From Gibbula magus (Eukaryota > Mollusca > Gastropoda > Trochida > Trochidae), in contig OW388297.1 in NCBI GenBank assembly GCA_936450465.1, forward strand, positions 58,532,581 through 58,596,580: DNA of 64,000 nucleotides, given 5' to 3'. The notes beneath the pieces were generated by a model, which worked only from the letters and a program-made list of their open reading frames with translations, had not been told where the DNA came from and ran no database searches. Below, in pieces: positions 1 through 39,518 of this stretch. The translations under genes and the position numbers were made by a program. The number at the start of each line of letters is the position of its first letter. The first letter of the stretch is position 1.

Positions 1-288
1 TTGGGTGCAATGCTACACTGAATTTCAGCGTAGTACCACCAATGGTTTCACTGCAATGCATAGCCACATGGCGTTTCAGGTTTATCTCCCTGCCATAACA
101 CTAGCAGCCGCGATATAAGTTAAATACTCTCGAAAGCGGCGTTACACCCCAACTCACCTCACCTCACCTTGTACTGTTTACCACTTTTGTTACAGGTGAG
201 TAAGTAGACTCACAATGCAACTGTCACAGAAGACGTTTCAGCACCTTTACTATATTCAAGTGATAAAAGTGAAATACTTATTGTATCG
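1..288. repeat. Dispersed repeat fragment, no gene seen
   Basis: Positions 1-175 contain motifs such as TGCAATGCATAGCCACATGG and CCCAACTCACCTCACC. They recur in inverted orientation near 38837-38960, where GGTGAGGTGAGTTGGGG and CATGCCATGTGGTTATGCATTG can be read. This marks a dispersed repeat. No exon with plausible splice borders is visible here. Confidence 0.5.
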
Positions 289-292
289 TTAA

Positions 293-2321
293 AGGTGCAT
301 CCATTGTGTTTCATAAAATTTTATTTGGCTTTTATACATTCCAACTCACCACATGTGCTGTCTACAATACAAATAAATTCACTCAAATTGCGTATTTATC
401 CCCAATTGCCAAATATATCATAATATCTAGTTTCCAATTAAAATGTAGTAACATCATTATGCATTTGCAGAAACCGTAACTGCACGTTCCATTTACATGC
501 ACAGTGGTTATGTGACCTATTAAACATTATTAGCAGCTCCGACTAAGTCGGAGCTGCTATCGGTTTTTGCGCAGTTTCCATCGCCGCCACCGCCGCCGCC
601 CGCGCGTTTTGTATTGGCTATAACTTTTTTCCTAGAAGGTTTTAAGAACTCATATACATAACTTCTCTATAAAATCTCTAAAAAAATCCTTGTAAACACG
701 ATAACTTGAAAAATATTTGTGCTATCAGGCTCTTCTTTGGTGTATATCAACTATGGAGAAAGGCCAAGATTTGTAAAGGTTTTCGCTAACATCCGTCAAA
801 GGTCAAGGTCATAGCGAGGTCACAACTTAACCATGCTTTTGCGAAAATGTGTTATTTCAACTATTAACACTTTGAATCATTACGTGATTGTGATACACAA
901 TGAAAAGTGATCACTGATTGTGTGACCTTGAATTTTAAAGGTCAAGGTCACGAGATATGGTCATGCTGACCAGTTCTGAAATCACTAAATAACTTCTTTC
1001 CAAGGAGGTATCAACACGTCATATACATAACTTCTTACCTATGTCCCTGAGGAATTATTTTGACATGTTCATATTCAAGGTCAAAGGTCAAGGTCACTAG
1101 TTCTGAAATCGCTAAAAAAAATCCTTGTAAACACGATAACTTGAAAAATATTTGTGCTATCAGGCTCTTATTTGGTGTATATCAACTATGGAGAAAGACC
1201 AAGATTTGAAAAGGTTTTCGCTAATATCCATCAAAGGTCAAGGTCATAGCGAGGTCACAACTTAACCATGCTTTTGCGAAAATGTCTTATGTCAACTATT
1301 AACACTTTGAATCATTACGTGATTGTGATACACAATGAAAAGTGATCACTGATTGTGTGACCTTGAATTTTAAAGGTCAAGGTCACGAGATATGGTCATG
1401 CTGACCAGTTCTGAAATCACTAAGTAACTTTTTTCCATGAAGATATTAACACCTCATATAGATAGCTTAATTTCTTTCTTATACACCTGGTGAATGATTT
1501 TGACATGTTCACATTCAAGGTCAAAGGTCAAGGTCATGAGTTCTGAAATCACTACAACAATCCTTGTAAACATGATAACTTCAAACTTTTTTTGTGCTAT
1601 TAGGCTCTTATTTAGTATATGTGAACTAGGGAGAAAGACCAAGATTTGAAAATGTTTTCGCTAAAATCTGTCAAAGGTCAAGGTCACAGTGAGGTCAAAA
1701 CTTAAGCATGCTTTTGTGAATATGCCGTATTTTAACTATGAACACTTTGAGTCATTGCATGTTTGTTATACGCTATGAAAAGTGTTCATTGATGTTGTGA
1801 CCTTCAAGGTCAAAGGTCAAGGTCATGAGATATTGGTTAAGGCCATGTTAATCCTTTGATCAAATTTTGAAAGAAGAAATAGGTTTTAAGAACAAACTTG
1901 TGAAAAGTGACCCCAGTGATGATTAGTAATAACTCGAATAATGAACAAATTTTTTTTAAAAAGAATTCCCATTTCATTGATGCTGACAAGAAGGCGGAAC
2001 AGGGAAAGGCGAGACCCTAAGTTTCGGAGCTGCTCTGCTTTTGCGGTGTCCCGCAAACGCTAATCTAGTTAACTAAATTTTGGCACTTTGTCTGTTATAA
2101 ATAAGAATTCAAAATTACGTTTGACTCATTGACGCGCGCCACACCCTGTGCATTGTCCGGTTTTCGATAAAAAATCACTACTTTTACCTTCATATTGTCA
2201 ATATGCTAAGTCTACTATGATCAAAATGGTAGTTTTCGGTAACAGTCGGTTCTTCTTGATAAAGTAACACTATTTATAACGTTTGCAATATGTGACCCCC
2301 AACAACACAATGGATGTACCT
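293..2321. mobile_element. Candidate TTAA-flanked DNA transposon containing later insertions
   Basis: TTAA at 289-292 is followed by AAGGTGCATCCATTGTGTT. TTAA at 2322-2325 is preceded by the inverse, AACACAATGGATGTACCTT. The ends match at about 16 of 18 bases and both abut TTAA, as in piggyBac or Kolobok type elements. No transposase was recognised. The AGGTCA-rich repeat at 534-1871 lies inside it. The pairing could be chance, since only the ends match. Confidence 0.4.
534..1871 (+). repeat. Left copy of AGGTCA-rich inverted repeat
   Basis: The copy opens with a palindrome (AGCAGCTCCGACTAAGTCGG then AGCTGCT), followed by TTTTTGCGCAGTTTCC, a GC-rich run of CCGCC triplets, and about three tandem units of roughly 435 bp. 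Units can be recognised by TTTGTGCTAT.AGGCTCT near 718, 1151 and 1593. Each unit carries clusters of TCAAAGGTCAAGGTCA. The whole block is repeated in inverse orientation at 5335-8195. The small frame at 1454-1642 is a by-product of this repeat and not a gene. Confidence 0.85.
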
Positions 2322-2439
2322 TTAAACCTCACTTACCCTCACTTACAAATAGCAAATATTGCAGCTGTAGTTAGCATGAAATGTGAAGCCTGGTGGACCG
2401 GCCTGTACGTGACTCTCACCGACTCAGATTCTCTTTCAG
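1872..2439. other. Non-coding, probable intron upstream of 2440 exon
   Basis: No exon-like segment is seen. The interval includes the right end of the candidate TTAA element and a short stretch (about 1985-2060) with GGAGCTGCT and TGCGG motifs faintly like the neighbouring repeat terminus. It ends in the pyrimidine-rich acceptor CTCTTTCAG at 2431-2439. Confidence 0.4.
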
Positions 2440-2525
2440 GCAGCAGGTAAACTGGAGGCAACAGAAGATCTAGATGACTCCCGCATACAGAACTTCCTAG
2501 ACCGGGCCTTAGCTGAAAGCAGAAG
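2440..2525 (+). CDS. Penultimate coding exon of an unrecognised gene
   Basis: The exon is bounded by acceptor CTCTTTCAG and donor AAG|GTATGG. It reads 28 codons plus two bases in phase 0, giving a charged helical segment (KLEATEDLDDSRIQNFLDRA and onward, ending in AESR). The two leftover bases join the first base of the next exon to make Arg. Its codon and splice quality differ from the AT-rich surroundings. Upstream exons would lie before position 1. I do not recognise the family; the sequence suggests a coiled-coil or all-helical C-terminus. Confidence 0.6.
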
Positions 2526-2724
2526 GTATGGATTGAAACACTCCCATCTTCAGTGGATTAACCAACAGTGTTTTCAGTATCTGAACAGCAGAAGTAAACT
2601 CAAATACAATCTATTATATGCAAAAAGATCCATTGGCTAGAGGTGATGGAGGATATTACAAAAGTCATGTATCTTGTTATGTGAGTATATGAATTGTTAT
2701 TGAACATGGACGTGTGTGTTGCAG

Positions 2725-2884
2725 GATGAATGGGGAGGTGGCCAAGAGTCAGGAGAAGAAGAAAGCTCTACACGAGGAGCTGGGAGGAGAGAGACTGGCG
2801 GAGTGGAGGGAGGAGCACGCAGCACAAGTCCTCAACCCTGAGCAGGCCGACCGCATCAGACATGCCCACCTGTACTGTTCATAG
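2725..2884 (+). CDS. Terminal coding exon of the same unrecognised gene
   Basis: The acceptor is TTGCAG (2719-2724). One base completes the split Arg codon, then 52 sense codons run to TAG at 2882-2884. The product is very charged (MNGEVAKSQEKKKALHEELG, then a WREEH motif and NPEQADRIRHAHL) and is probably helical. The alternative longer frame starting at 2730 is out of phase with the previous exon and is rejected. The exon phases agree (2 then 1), which supports a real gene end. The function is not known to me. Confidence 0.6.
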
Positions 2885-3600
2885 ACTTGCTCTTGCCTTA
2901 TCCTCTACCTCCCATTGTCTTCTCCAGTCTCTACTGCTCATAGACTCCTCAGTGAGGAGTAAGTATGTCCGACACAAGCAGGGCAATTGCCTTTATTGTA
3001 ATGCTTGTCAGACGTGTTTGAGTAGTTTTTCTTTGATTTTCTTCAATCGGTCATTGGACTGGTCAAATGTCCGATAGGTCAATTTTCAAATCGGACAAAG
3101 TGAAATCCCAATCGGACATGTCCGGCAAATAGACCGATTTCTGCAACCCTGCTCCTCACTCCTCGCCTGGGTCGGTGAACGTCAATCTTACTAGATTTAA
3201 ACCTAATGTTCTTAAGTGCATGCCGAGGTAACAGAATGTATTTCAATTATATTAATTTTGTCAGATGTTGATGTCATTTTATTTGTGTAGAGATACAATA
3301 TACTCATGTTGCAAGACTAATAAGTAGTTTGATCTATATATTCTTTCATATTCATATTCTCTCAAGGAAGACAGCAATAAGTTTGTAATGCAATCATTCC
3401 ATTGCTGGTGTTTGTCATGTATCTGAAGAAATTGAACTTTGTTGCTTTCTATATTGTGTACTATAAACAGAGTCTATAGCAGTGAACAATGAAGATTGTA
3501 GGAATAATGAATATAATGAACATGTTGACCAGTGTTGTACAGATTATGTATATAGCTTGTTTTTTCTATATTAAAATATAATTTACCTTATATCGATTGT
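2885..3600 (+). other. Probable 3' untranslated region of the 2440-2884 gene
   Basis: The AT-rich non-coding sequence after the TAG contains the variant polyadenylation signal ATTAAA at 3569-3574. A short tract near 3010-3150 repeats CGGACA and GACCG words. No other gene is seen. The UTR extent is inferred only from the position of the signal. Confidence 0.35.
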
Positions 3601-5334
3601 GATCACTGTTCTTGACTAAATCAATCTGCTTTCTAACAAGGAGAGTGATATTGTCCATTTTCAATTTGGATAGAGCACTTACAGAGATGGGATATCGTGG
3701 GATGAAGAAATAATTTCTTTTATAATTTTCTTTTTTTATTCAAAATAGCCAGTTTATATGTCACAGATGATTTTATTCTTATATCAGGCATATTTGCAGA
3801 TGTTTTCACCAATTACACACTTATAGATTCGAAAAAAAGTGAACAGTTAATGGATGACACCCGATGGATGGTTGACAGCCAGTGTTATCAGCCCATCTGG
3901 CCTTTCAGTCCTGATGAGCTAAACATTTAAGATAGATCGAACGATGACAATTTTCCAACCAATATGTGCTGGAGAGTGAAGTGGGCGGAGCTTAATATGC
4001 GATGGACAGCCGTCAGTCAAGTACAATGGTCAGGGTTAGGGATACGTTAATATGCGTTTCTCAGCTTTCTGATGTTTAAATTGAAGGCATATACTTCTGT
4101 GTCAAGTAAGAACATTAAATCTACTTGATAGAAAATATAATTTGAAGGTTTTGTTTGTTTAATTTGTTTAAGTTTGTAAAATTTAAAGTATGATCATTTT
4201 ACCGTATTTCCTCTAATAAAACCCCAGGGTTCTATTTCATTCAGCACCCTGCATTCCTTAGGACCAGATAAAGAAATGTGTGAATATATATACTAAAACT
4301 GAAGTTTTTGCAGAAGTTATAAAATAAAGTTCAGCAAGACATATGAATGCCCTTCTTTTTTCACAAAACATCCAAACTCACCTCGCAAAACATGTGAGAC
4401 CCGGGTTGTATTTACCTCAGCATAGATTAATCTTTTTGTGAACGCTGAGTGGTGTAGATACCTATCAAGATTCAAGATGTTAAATGATTTGCTAAAAAAT
4501 GCTGTGACGGTTTACAACATATTTTCCCTTATTTTGTCATGAATGTTCAGTTAAAACGTGATTGGAAAAATAGTCCATATGAATAGTTATGCATTTCAGT
4601 TTGCTTATCTATTTTAAAGGCACTATGTCACAGCACTCTTCTAATAATAAAACATTGGTTCATGGCCTAAGTTTGAGAAGAATCGAGTAGAAAATTCTTC
4701 CTCAATAATCTTGATAAATATGCATTTTTAGCTCTTCAGGCCTCAAAGGCCCGATGGGTTTAAGGCATGGTCCTGCATCTGGCCATTACTCGTAAACTTT
4801 TCACATTTTCGACTTTTTCTCAAGAGCTGATGCACACCCTAAGCTGAAATTTTGTGGATCAAAGTTTGTTCATTAGGACCTCAACCCCAAGTCAAATATG
4901 GGTGTGGCAGACAGTTTCTTAAAAACCTTTTAACGACTTCTCCGAAACCAGTTGGCTTAGGGATCTTTAATTTTCAGAATAACATTTTTCTTACATGTGC
5001 AATGACATTTACCAATCTGTCTCCATCCAAATAAATGATATTTTCAATGTTTGAGCTTCTTAGCAGACTAGCAGTGCCAGTATTTTAAGGGAAGTGCTAG
5101 AAGGTGTTGAGTGGGGGACACCCTGCCATGCCCATTTTTGACAGGGGTCACCAAGCAACAAGGATATTCTGAAAATTTCAGTGTCCTATGCCAACTGGTT
5201 TTGGAGAAGAAGTTGTTTAAGGTTTTTGGGAAATATCCTCCACACCCATATTTGAGAGAGGTAAGGACCAAATGAAAATATTTTGAGATGCCAGGAAACT
5301 CACCACAGGAGATGTCAAATGTGGTCAGGATTTC
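3601..5334. repeat. Dispersed repeat debris, no gene seen
   Basis: Two ends of one repeat family can be read: 3895-3930 (GCCCATCTGG, CTGATGAGCT) and, inverted, 4731-4775 (AGCTCTTCAGGCCT, CCCGATGGG). The same family recurs at 21140, 37305, 50181 and elsewhere. Positions 4850-5270 hold two diverged copies of a roughly 200-bp segment in opposite senses (CTCCGAAACCAGTTGGC and its inverse). Confidence 0.45.
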
Positions 5335-5353
5335 AAAATTGGATCAAAGGATT

Positions 5354-6781
5354 CTTCTTCTTCAGCTCTTTACTCCACAGGGGAGCATAAGGTCTCAACA
5401 AGATTTCTCCATCCAGCTCGGTCCTTAGCTTTTGTCTCTGCCTCACCCCAGGTGATTCCGATCTTGCCACATTCTGCCTCTATTGTCCTTCTCCATGTTG
5501 TTTTCGGTCTTCCTCGTGGTCTTTTCCCTTGTGGCGTCCAACGTAGCGCAGTCCGGGTGATGTTGTTTACGGGCTTGCGTAGGACGTGGCCTAGCCATCG
5601 CCAGCGTCTCTGTGAGATCTGTTGGATGATGCAGGTTGAGTTGGTTTGTTTCAGCAGGTCTTTGTTGGAGATCTTTTGTGGCCAGAATATGTGGCATATT
5701 CTTCTTAGGCAGCCATGATGGAAGCTTGACAGTGTCTTCATGTCAGCTTGTGTTACACGCCAGCATTCGCTCCCGTACATCAGAATGGATTTGACGTTGC
5801 TGTTATAGAGATGAAGTTTTGTTTTGCGGCTATATTGTTTTGACTTCCATATTGGTCTCAATCGCTCGAAAGCTCCTCTAGCTTTGGCCAATCTGTTTCT
5901 AATGTCCTTCTTGGTGGAGTCCTTCGTGCTCAGCACAGTGCCTAGATAGGTAAAGTGCTCTACCTGCTTGATGTCAATGTTATCCACAGACAGCTTGGTG
6001 TTTGATGTTGTGTTTATCCTCATTTCCTGTGTCTTGTTGGAATTGATCTGTAATCCTGCCTGATTAGCGTAGTGGCTGAGACGACTGGTTTTCTCTTGCA
6101 TGTGGTCTAGTCTTGCTGCAAGCAGCGCTATGTCATCTGCAAAGTCTAGGTCTTCCAATGATGAGGACATGGACCATGTGATTCCTCTTCTCTTGTCGCA
6201 GGTTACTTTCCTCATCATCCAGTCGACAACGATCAGGAACAGGATGGGCGAGATGATGCAACCCTGTCTTACACCAGACTTGACTGTGATCCAATCTGTG
6301 GTTTTGTTGTTGAGAAGCACTGCACATTCAAACACGGCTCAGAAGCATTTGATTATGGTCACAATCTTCTTGGGTATTCCGTATGATGCGAGTATTTCCC
6401 ATAACGTTTCTCTGTGCACGCTGTAGAAGGCCTTCTTGAAGTCGATGAAATTGACGTATAAAGGTGCTTTCCATTCTATGCATTGCTCCAAGATGTTTTT
6501 GAGAGTGAAGATTTGATCAATGCATCCTTTTCCCCTCCTGAACCCAGCTTGTTCTGGCCTAAGAGTGTTGTCAAGGCAGGAGTTAATCCTGTTCAGGAGT
6601 ATTCTGCAGAAAACTTTGCTTGTTGTCGAGAGCAGTGTGACGCCTCTTCAGTTGTCACAGTTTCCTAGATCACCTTTCTTTGGAATTTTCACTATCAGGC
6701 CCTTGGACCAATCATCAGGGATCTTGTCTTCTCCCCAAATATCTCCAAACAGCTTTTGAAGAACTTCAGTTGATGTTTTTA
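5354..6781 (-). mobile_element. RTE-type LINE fragment, 5'-truncated
   Basis: The minus strand encodes the back half of a non-LTR reverse transcriptase: fingers and palm near 6340-6780, the QGC...SP stretch near 6265, the catalytic FADD box near 6135, and the C-terminal RRW.WLGHVLR and RGRPK..WRR motifs near 5500-5600. That C-terminus is typical of RTE/BovB-like elements. The insertion is flanked by a perfect 12-bp duplication, GATCAAAGGATT, at 5342-5353 and 6782-6793. It lies inside the right inverted-repeat copy and is therefore younger than it. Confidence 0.88.
5370..6781 (-). pseudogene. Broken reverse transcriptase of the RTE LINE
   Basis: A continuous frame of 321 codons (5370-6335) covers the palm, thumb and C-terminal region and ends at a normal stop. 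Upstream the same reading is broken by at least two in-frame TGA codons: one at about 6328, just before the long frame, and one near 6645 within the fingers region where a Trp would be expected. The endonuclease domain is missing. It is a dead, 5'-truncated copy. Confidence 0.8.
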
Positions 6782-7578
6782 GATCAAAGGATTAACGTGG
6801 CCTTAACCATTATCTCATGACCTTGAACTTTCACCTTCAAGGTCACACTATCAATGACAATGCAATGACTCAAACTGTTCATAGTTAAAATAAGGCATAT
6901 TCACTAAAGTTGTGACCTCGCTGTCACCTTGACCTTTGACAGATTTTAGCGAAAACCTTTTCAAATCTTGGTCTCTCTCCATAGTTATATACAAAATAAG
7001 AGCCTGATTATAGCACAAAAAATGTTTGAAGTTATCGTGTTTACAGGGATTGTTGTAGTGATTTCAGAACTCATGACTTTGACCTTGAATTTGAACATGT
7101 CAAAATCATTCACCAGGTTTATAAGAAAGAAGCTATGTATATGAGGTGTTAATACCTTCTTGGAAAAAAGTTATTTAGTGATTTCAGAACTGGTCACCAT
7201 GAACATATCTCGTGACCTTGACCTTTGATCTTCAAGGTCACACAGTCAATTATCCCTTTTCATTGTGTATAACAATCATGTAATGCTTCAAAGTGTTAAT
7301 AGTTGAAATAAGGCATGTTTGCAAATGCATGCTTAAGTTGTCACCTCGCTGTGACCTTGACCTTTGATAGATTTTAGTCAAAACCTTTTTTATCTTAGTC
7401 TTTCTCCATAGTTGATACAAGTAAGAGCCAGATAACACAAATAATGTTTGAAGTTATCGTGTTTTCAAGGATTGTTGTGATTTCAGAACTCAGGACCTTG
7501 ACCTTTGATCTTGAATGTGAACATGACAAAATCATTCACCAGGTTTATAAGAAAGAAGCTATGTATATGAGGTGTTAA

Positions 7579-7802
7579 AGGTTCACTGTGTCGAGGATAA
7601 AAATGAGATCACTTTTATCTACCTATGCTGATAAACGTGTCTGCTAAGGAGTTACGCTTCGCTTCACTGTCTACATGCAGTAGTTTTTATGACTAATTAC
7701 TTACATTGTCTGAAATTTGGGGTCTGTGACTCTTTACCAGACACGTTAATCAGCATAGGTAGATACATTTGATTTCATATTTATCCTCGACGCAGTTCCC
7801 CT
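7579..7802. mobile_element. MITE with TTAA target duplication
   Basis: The element is 224 bp and flanked by TTAA at 7575-7578 and 7803-7806. The empty-site version GTGTTAATACC is visible in the sister unit near 7148. The terminal inverted repeats are about 60 bp (GTGTCGAGGATAAA on the left, TTTATCCTCGACGC on the right, each with CTACCTATGCTGAT). It has no coding capacity. TTAA insertion suggests a piggyBac or Kolobok transposase acting in trans. Confidence 0.8.
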
Positions 7803-8195
7803 TTAATACCTTCTTGGAAAAAAAGTTATTTAGTGATTTCAGAACTGGTGACCTTGACCATATTTCCTGACTTTTCATTGTTTATAACAATCATGTAATG
7901 ATTCAAAAAGTTTATAGTTGAAATAAGACATTTTCGCAAAAGCATGCTTAAGTCGTGCCCTTGCTGTGACCGTTGACGAATGTTATCGTGTTTACAAGGA
8001 TTTTTTTAGCGATTTCAAAACTCGTGATCTTGACCTTTGACCTTGAATGTGAACATGTCCAACAAATTCCACAGGTAAGAAGTTATGTATATGAGTTCTC
8101 AAACCTTCTAGGAAAAAAGTTATAGCCAATACAAAACACAACGGAAACTGCGCAAAAACTGATAGCAGCCCCGACTTAGTCGGCTGCTAATAAAG

Positions 8196-8553
8196 AGAGT
8201 GCCAAAACACATGAAGTTAACCACACGAGGAGGAGCAGGAGAATGTTTGTAGTTACATGTTTCAGGGGTTAGCTCCATGGCGGTTAACTTAATGTGTTTT
8301 TAAAATGTGGGCTCTCGCTATCACATGACTAGATTGAACCAATATTTCACTTGAAAGGGTAATCATCATTGTTACTATGAAGGATATCATTACTGACCAT
8401 GGTACAATTCCCATTTGAAAGAGACGTTTTATACACTTACTTCACGGAGGTAAGGTAGATACAGAGTTATGCCCGATTGCATGATTTAGATTGTGAGAGT
8501 CAAAGCAGGATGAGACTGAGTCAAGAAAAGACATGCTGATGGAGAGCAGTGTT
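8196..8553. other. Non-coding, nothing recognised
   Basis: AT-rich sequence without exon-like or repeat structure that I can identify. Confidence 0.3.
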
Positions 8554-8771
8554 TGCATGTTTCTACCATCTTGCTTCACTGCATGTTTCTACCATCTTGC
8601 TTCACTGCATGTTTCTACCATCTGGCTTCACCTGCATGTTTCTACCATCTGGCTTCACCTGCATGTTTCTACCATCTGGCTTCACCTGCATGTTTCTACC
8701 ATCTGGCTTCACCTGCATGTTTCTACCATCTGGCTTCACCTGCATGTTTCTACCATCTGGCTTCACCTGCT
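8554..8771. repeat. 26/27-bp tandem repeat, about 8 copies
   Basis: The unit is GCATGTTTCTACCATCTGG plus CTTCACCT (27 bp). The first two copies are 26 bp and carry CTTGC in place of CTGGC. Because 27 is a multiple of three, several frames stay open and give 9-residue periodicities (plus strand ACFYHLASP, minus strand QVKPDGRNM). No gene is proven. Confidence 0.9.
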
Positions 8772-9276
8772 GACCTCGACCAAACACAGCTTCTTGGACC
8801 TTGATGTCCTCCACATGTCAGTCCTGGATGTACACTAACCTTGCCACCCTCTTGTCAGAGAACCATTCCGTTGCATCATCAGCAGGAAGCCGGAGTGTCC
8901 GTCCTGTTCAACATCCCCCTCAGACCAATGTACTCAGTGGATATGTAACTAGCCCTCCAATTACGTACAGTACCTTGCCAGAGAATGTGTGTGTGTCGTT
9001 TCCACTATGGGGGAATACCACTATACCACATTGAGAAATCAAACAACAAAACAAAAATTCACAATTTATTCTCTCTATGGTATCCATTTCATTTACACTT
9101 CACAAATTGATCAGTAAAACAAATGTTTTTGTACAATAATAAAAATAGAGCAATATTGGCTCTGTAACTCATCAGGGTAAGTATGATTTATTATTTAAGG
9201 TTGAAGATCTAAAATAAAGATGAGTAACACATTGTTCAATTTCTCATACCGGTAAATTCATTTGCTTGAAATAACA
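8772..9276. other. Possible exon-like stretch, unassigned
   Basis: Positions 8775-9034 are less AT-rich and open in more than one frame. On the minus strand CTCTGGCAAG|GTACTG and GTGGCAAG|GTTAGT look like donors. Nothing matched a family I know, and no consistent multi-exon model could be made. Confidence 0.25.
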
Positions 9277-10449
9277 TTAAGGAGAGATGGGACCCAGAAA
9301 TCGAACTCGCTTACGGTAACATTTTGCGACAACAACTTATTGTAGTGAATAAGTCTCAAAATATATGGGTTACGTTGTTTGGGGCATTCGCTTATCCATA
9401 CACTAACGGGAAGCGCTTAAAATTGTCGTAACACCTTTTTAACAGTCATTTTAAGACATGCCGCACAACGTTAACGTCACCTATATTCGCAGTAAATATG
9501 TTACCGTGTGTTTTATTCGAATTACATACATATCTTTTGTTACTGACGAATTTAATTCACCTGGTATAATCGACTGATAGTTTATCTTTCGACATGCACT
9601 CTTAGATTGATAGTTTGTTCGATAATGATTACAGGATAGGCCGTCAAAGTTGCACTTGAAACCATCAAAATTTCCGTTACGGTAGGTTTTTACGTTTATG
9701 AAGGAAATTTAGAAAATGACGTTAAAGTGATGAAAAACCTCCGGTGACCCCCTATTTTTATTTCTGAATTCGTTTGTTTATTTAAATGTGCACATTATAT
9801 TGCATTTTTAGCAATATCTAAATTATGTGTGTCAGTGAGAAATCCTGTTGAATATCCTGTTAAAAAGTACTTAATTTAAATTTGTTTCTCTTTCCAGTGT
9901 CATTAATTTTCAAAATATAGACAAGCTATTCATCCCCGTATGTAACTGAAATGTATTTGAAAGAATTCCGAGCTTAATCGTTGAAAGCGAGCACTTTATT
10001 TAAATACATGAAATCAGTCAAAAATGGCGTAATTTGCCGACGGGGGTATTATTATTAATGCCGATAACTCTTTAAATCGTTCGATGACCCCCAAATTTTC
10101 TTACATTTTTGGATAAAAGACACAATAAACCTGCTATTTTGAAAAGATAAACGAATTCTAAAATATTGTGTTTCATCGTCCCATCTCTCTGTAAATCAAA
10201 TTTCCCATTCATAATGTTAGTTTATTTCACTTATATTTAATTTAGGGGGTAAAATATCTTATTACACAAACCAATAACGGTGTTGGGCACAAAGCAAAAA
10301 TTGTATTGCCATTTTAATGTGAACACACTTTATTATTTCGAGTTACAAAAACGATTCCCATGGCTTTACCGAAGTTTTACTATTGGTGACATTATTTTTC
10401 AAATAAGTATTACCTATTTGGGCGAAAAAACTTGCTACTGCATACCCCT
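9277..10449. repeat. Repeat debris including a truncated TTAA MITE copy
   Basis: GGAGAGATGGGAC at 9281 and its near inverse GTCCCATCTCTCT near 10177 may be ends of one DNA element. Positions 10195-10449 are a diverged, left-truncated copy of the MITE at 59420-59752. They share TTACTATTGGTGACATT and CCCATGGCTTTAC, and the copy ends at TTAA (10450-10453). No gene is seen. Confidence 0.45.
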
Positions 10450-10453
10450 TTAA

Positions 10454-10789
10454 AATATCTAATAGCTTCATATATGCAAAAATTCATTTTTGTCCCCTAG
10501 CCACCCCATGCAATTATCCCCCCTCACCAGGGTACCACCCAAACACATGCTTAACTGCAGTTGTCTCCAAATACTGACCATTCATTGGCTTCTCATTAGT
10601 TGAAAGGAGACATGCCAAGTTTCATTTGATCCAACCAGGTCGATCTACCTGCTTCCACGGTCAAGATAGATTTCTCAATAGATTTCTTCGTATTATGATT
10701 ACGCTTTGACAGTAGTTTAATGCCACATTTACACATGTTAATCACTTAATCATTTTCTCTTTATAAATATCAATGCAGCACATTCTTTG
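10454..10789. other. EZH2 downstream sequence
   Basis: Non-coding. The polyadenylation signal candidate follows immediately at 10790-10795. No exon is seen. Confidence 0.3.
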
Positions 10790-10795
10790 TTTATT
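10790..10795 (-). promoter_or_regulatory. Candidate EZH2 polyadenylation signal AATAAA
   Basis: AATAAA on the minus strand lies 345 bp after the EZH2 stop codon. Position and sequence fit, but the region is AT-rich, so chance matches are common. Confidence 0.35.
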
Positions 10796-11139
10796 TAATT
10801 TTAAGAATTAAGCTTATTTGTAAATTCAATTCAAAATTCACAAATTATTATTGAATTGCTATCTTTTTGCATACTTGTGGGATGAAATTATCGAAAGTGA
10901 ACGGACGCTGGTCCATTCCATAAGCCCATCTGGCCTTGAAGGCCTAGTGAGTTTAAAAGATCTGTGTACAAACTCATCACATACTCATTGTTTGTCCAGC
11001 CATTTCAACTCATCAGTTGGAGTTTGTGTACAGCTTTGTGAAGCAGTCCAAATGTGATGTGCGAGCAAATCATTGTCCTCATTATCATTGTCAAGTCCAT
11101 CTAGTCAATTTCATATAAAACATATATATGGTCGTTGCT

Positions 11140-39511
<28,372 letters not shown>

Positions 39512-39518
39512 CCTCTTT

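Larger units (their letters stand above)
5335..8195 (-). repeat. Right, inverted copy of AGGTCA-rich repeat, with insertions
   Basis: This block is the reverse complement of 534-1871. The outer end reads GGAAACTGCGC, then a palindrome around CCCCGACTTAGTCGG, then GCTGCTAATAA. The inner end near 5335-5353 and 6782-6830 matches 1825-1871 inverted (ATCAAAGGATTAAC.TGGCC). Tandem units carry TGACCTTGACCTTTGA repeatedly. It is interrupted by an RTE LINE (5354-6781) and a MITE (7579-7802). The frame at 7250-7438 is part of the repeat. Confidence 0.85.

Noticed and set aside
2730..3077. 115-codon plus-strand frame
   Set aside because: It starts inside the terminal exon in another phase; the spliced frame ending at 2884 is consistent with the preceding exon.
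5443..6426. Several 60-108-codon frames overlapping the RTE LINE
   Set aside because: Out-of-frame or antisense shadows of the reverse transcriptase.
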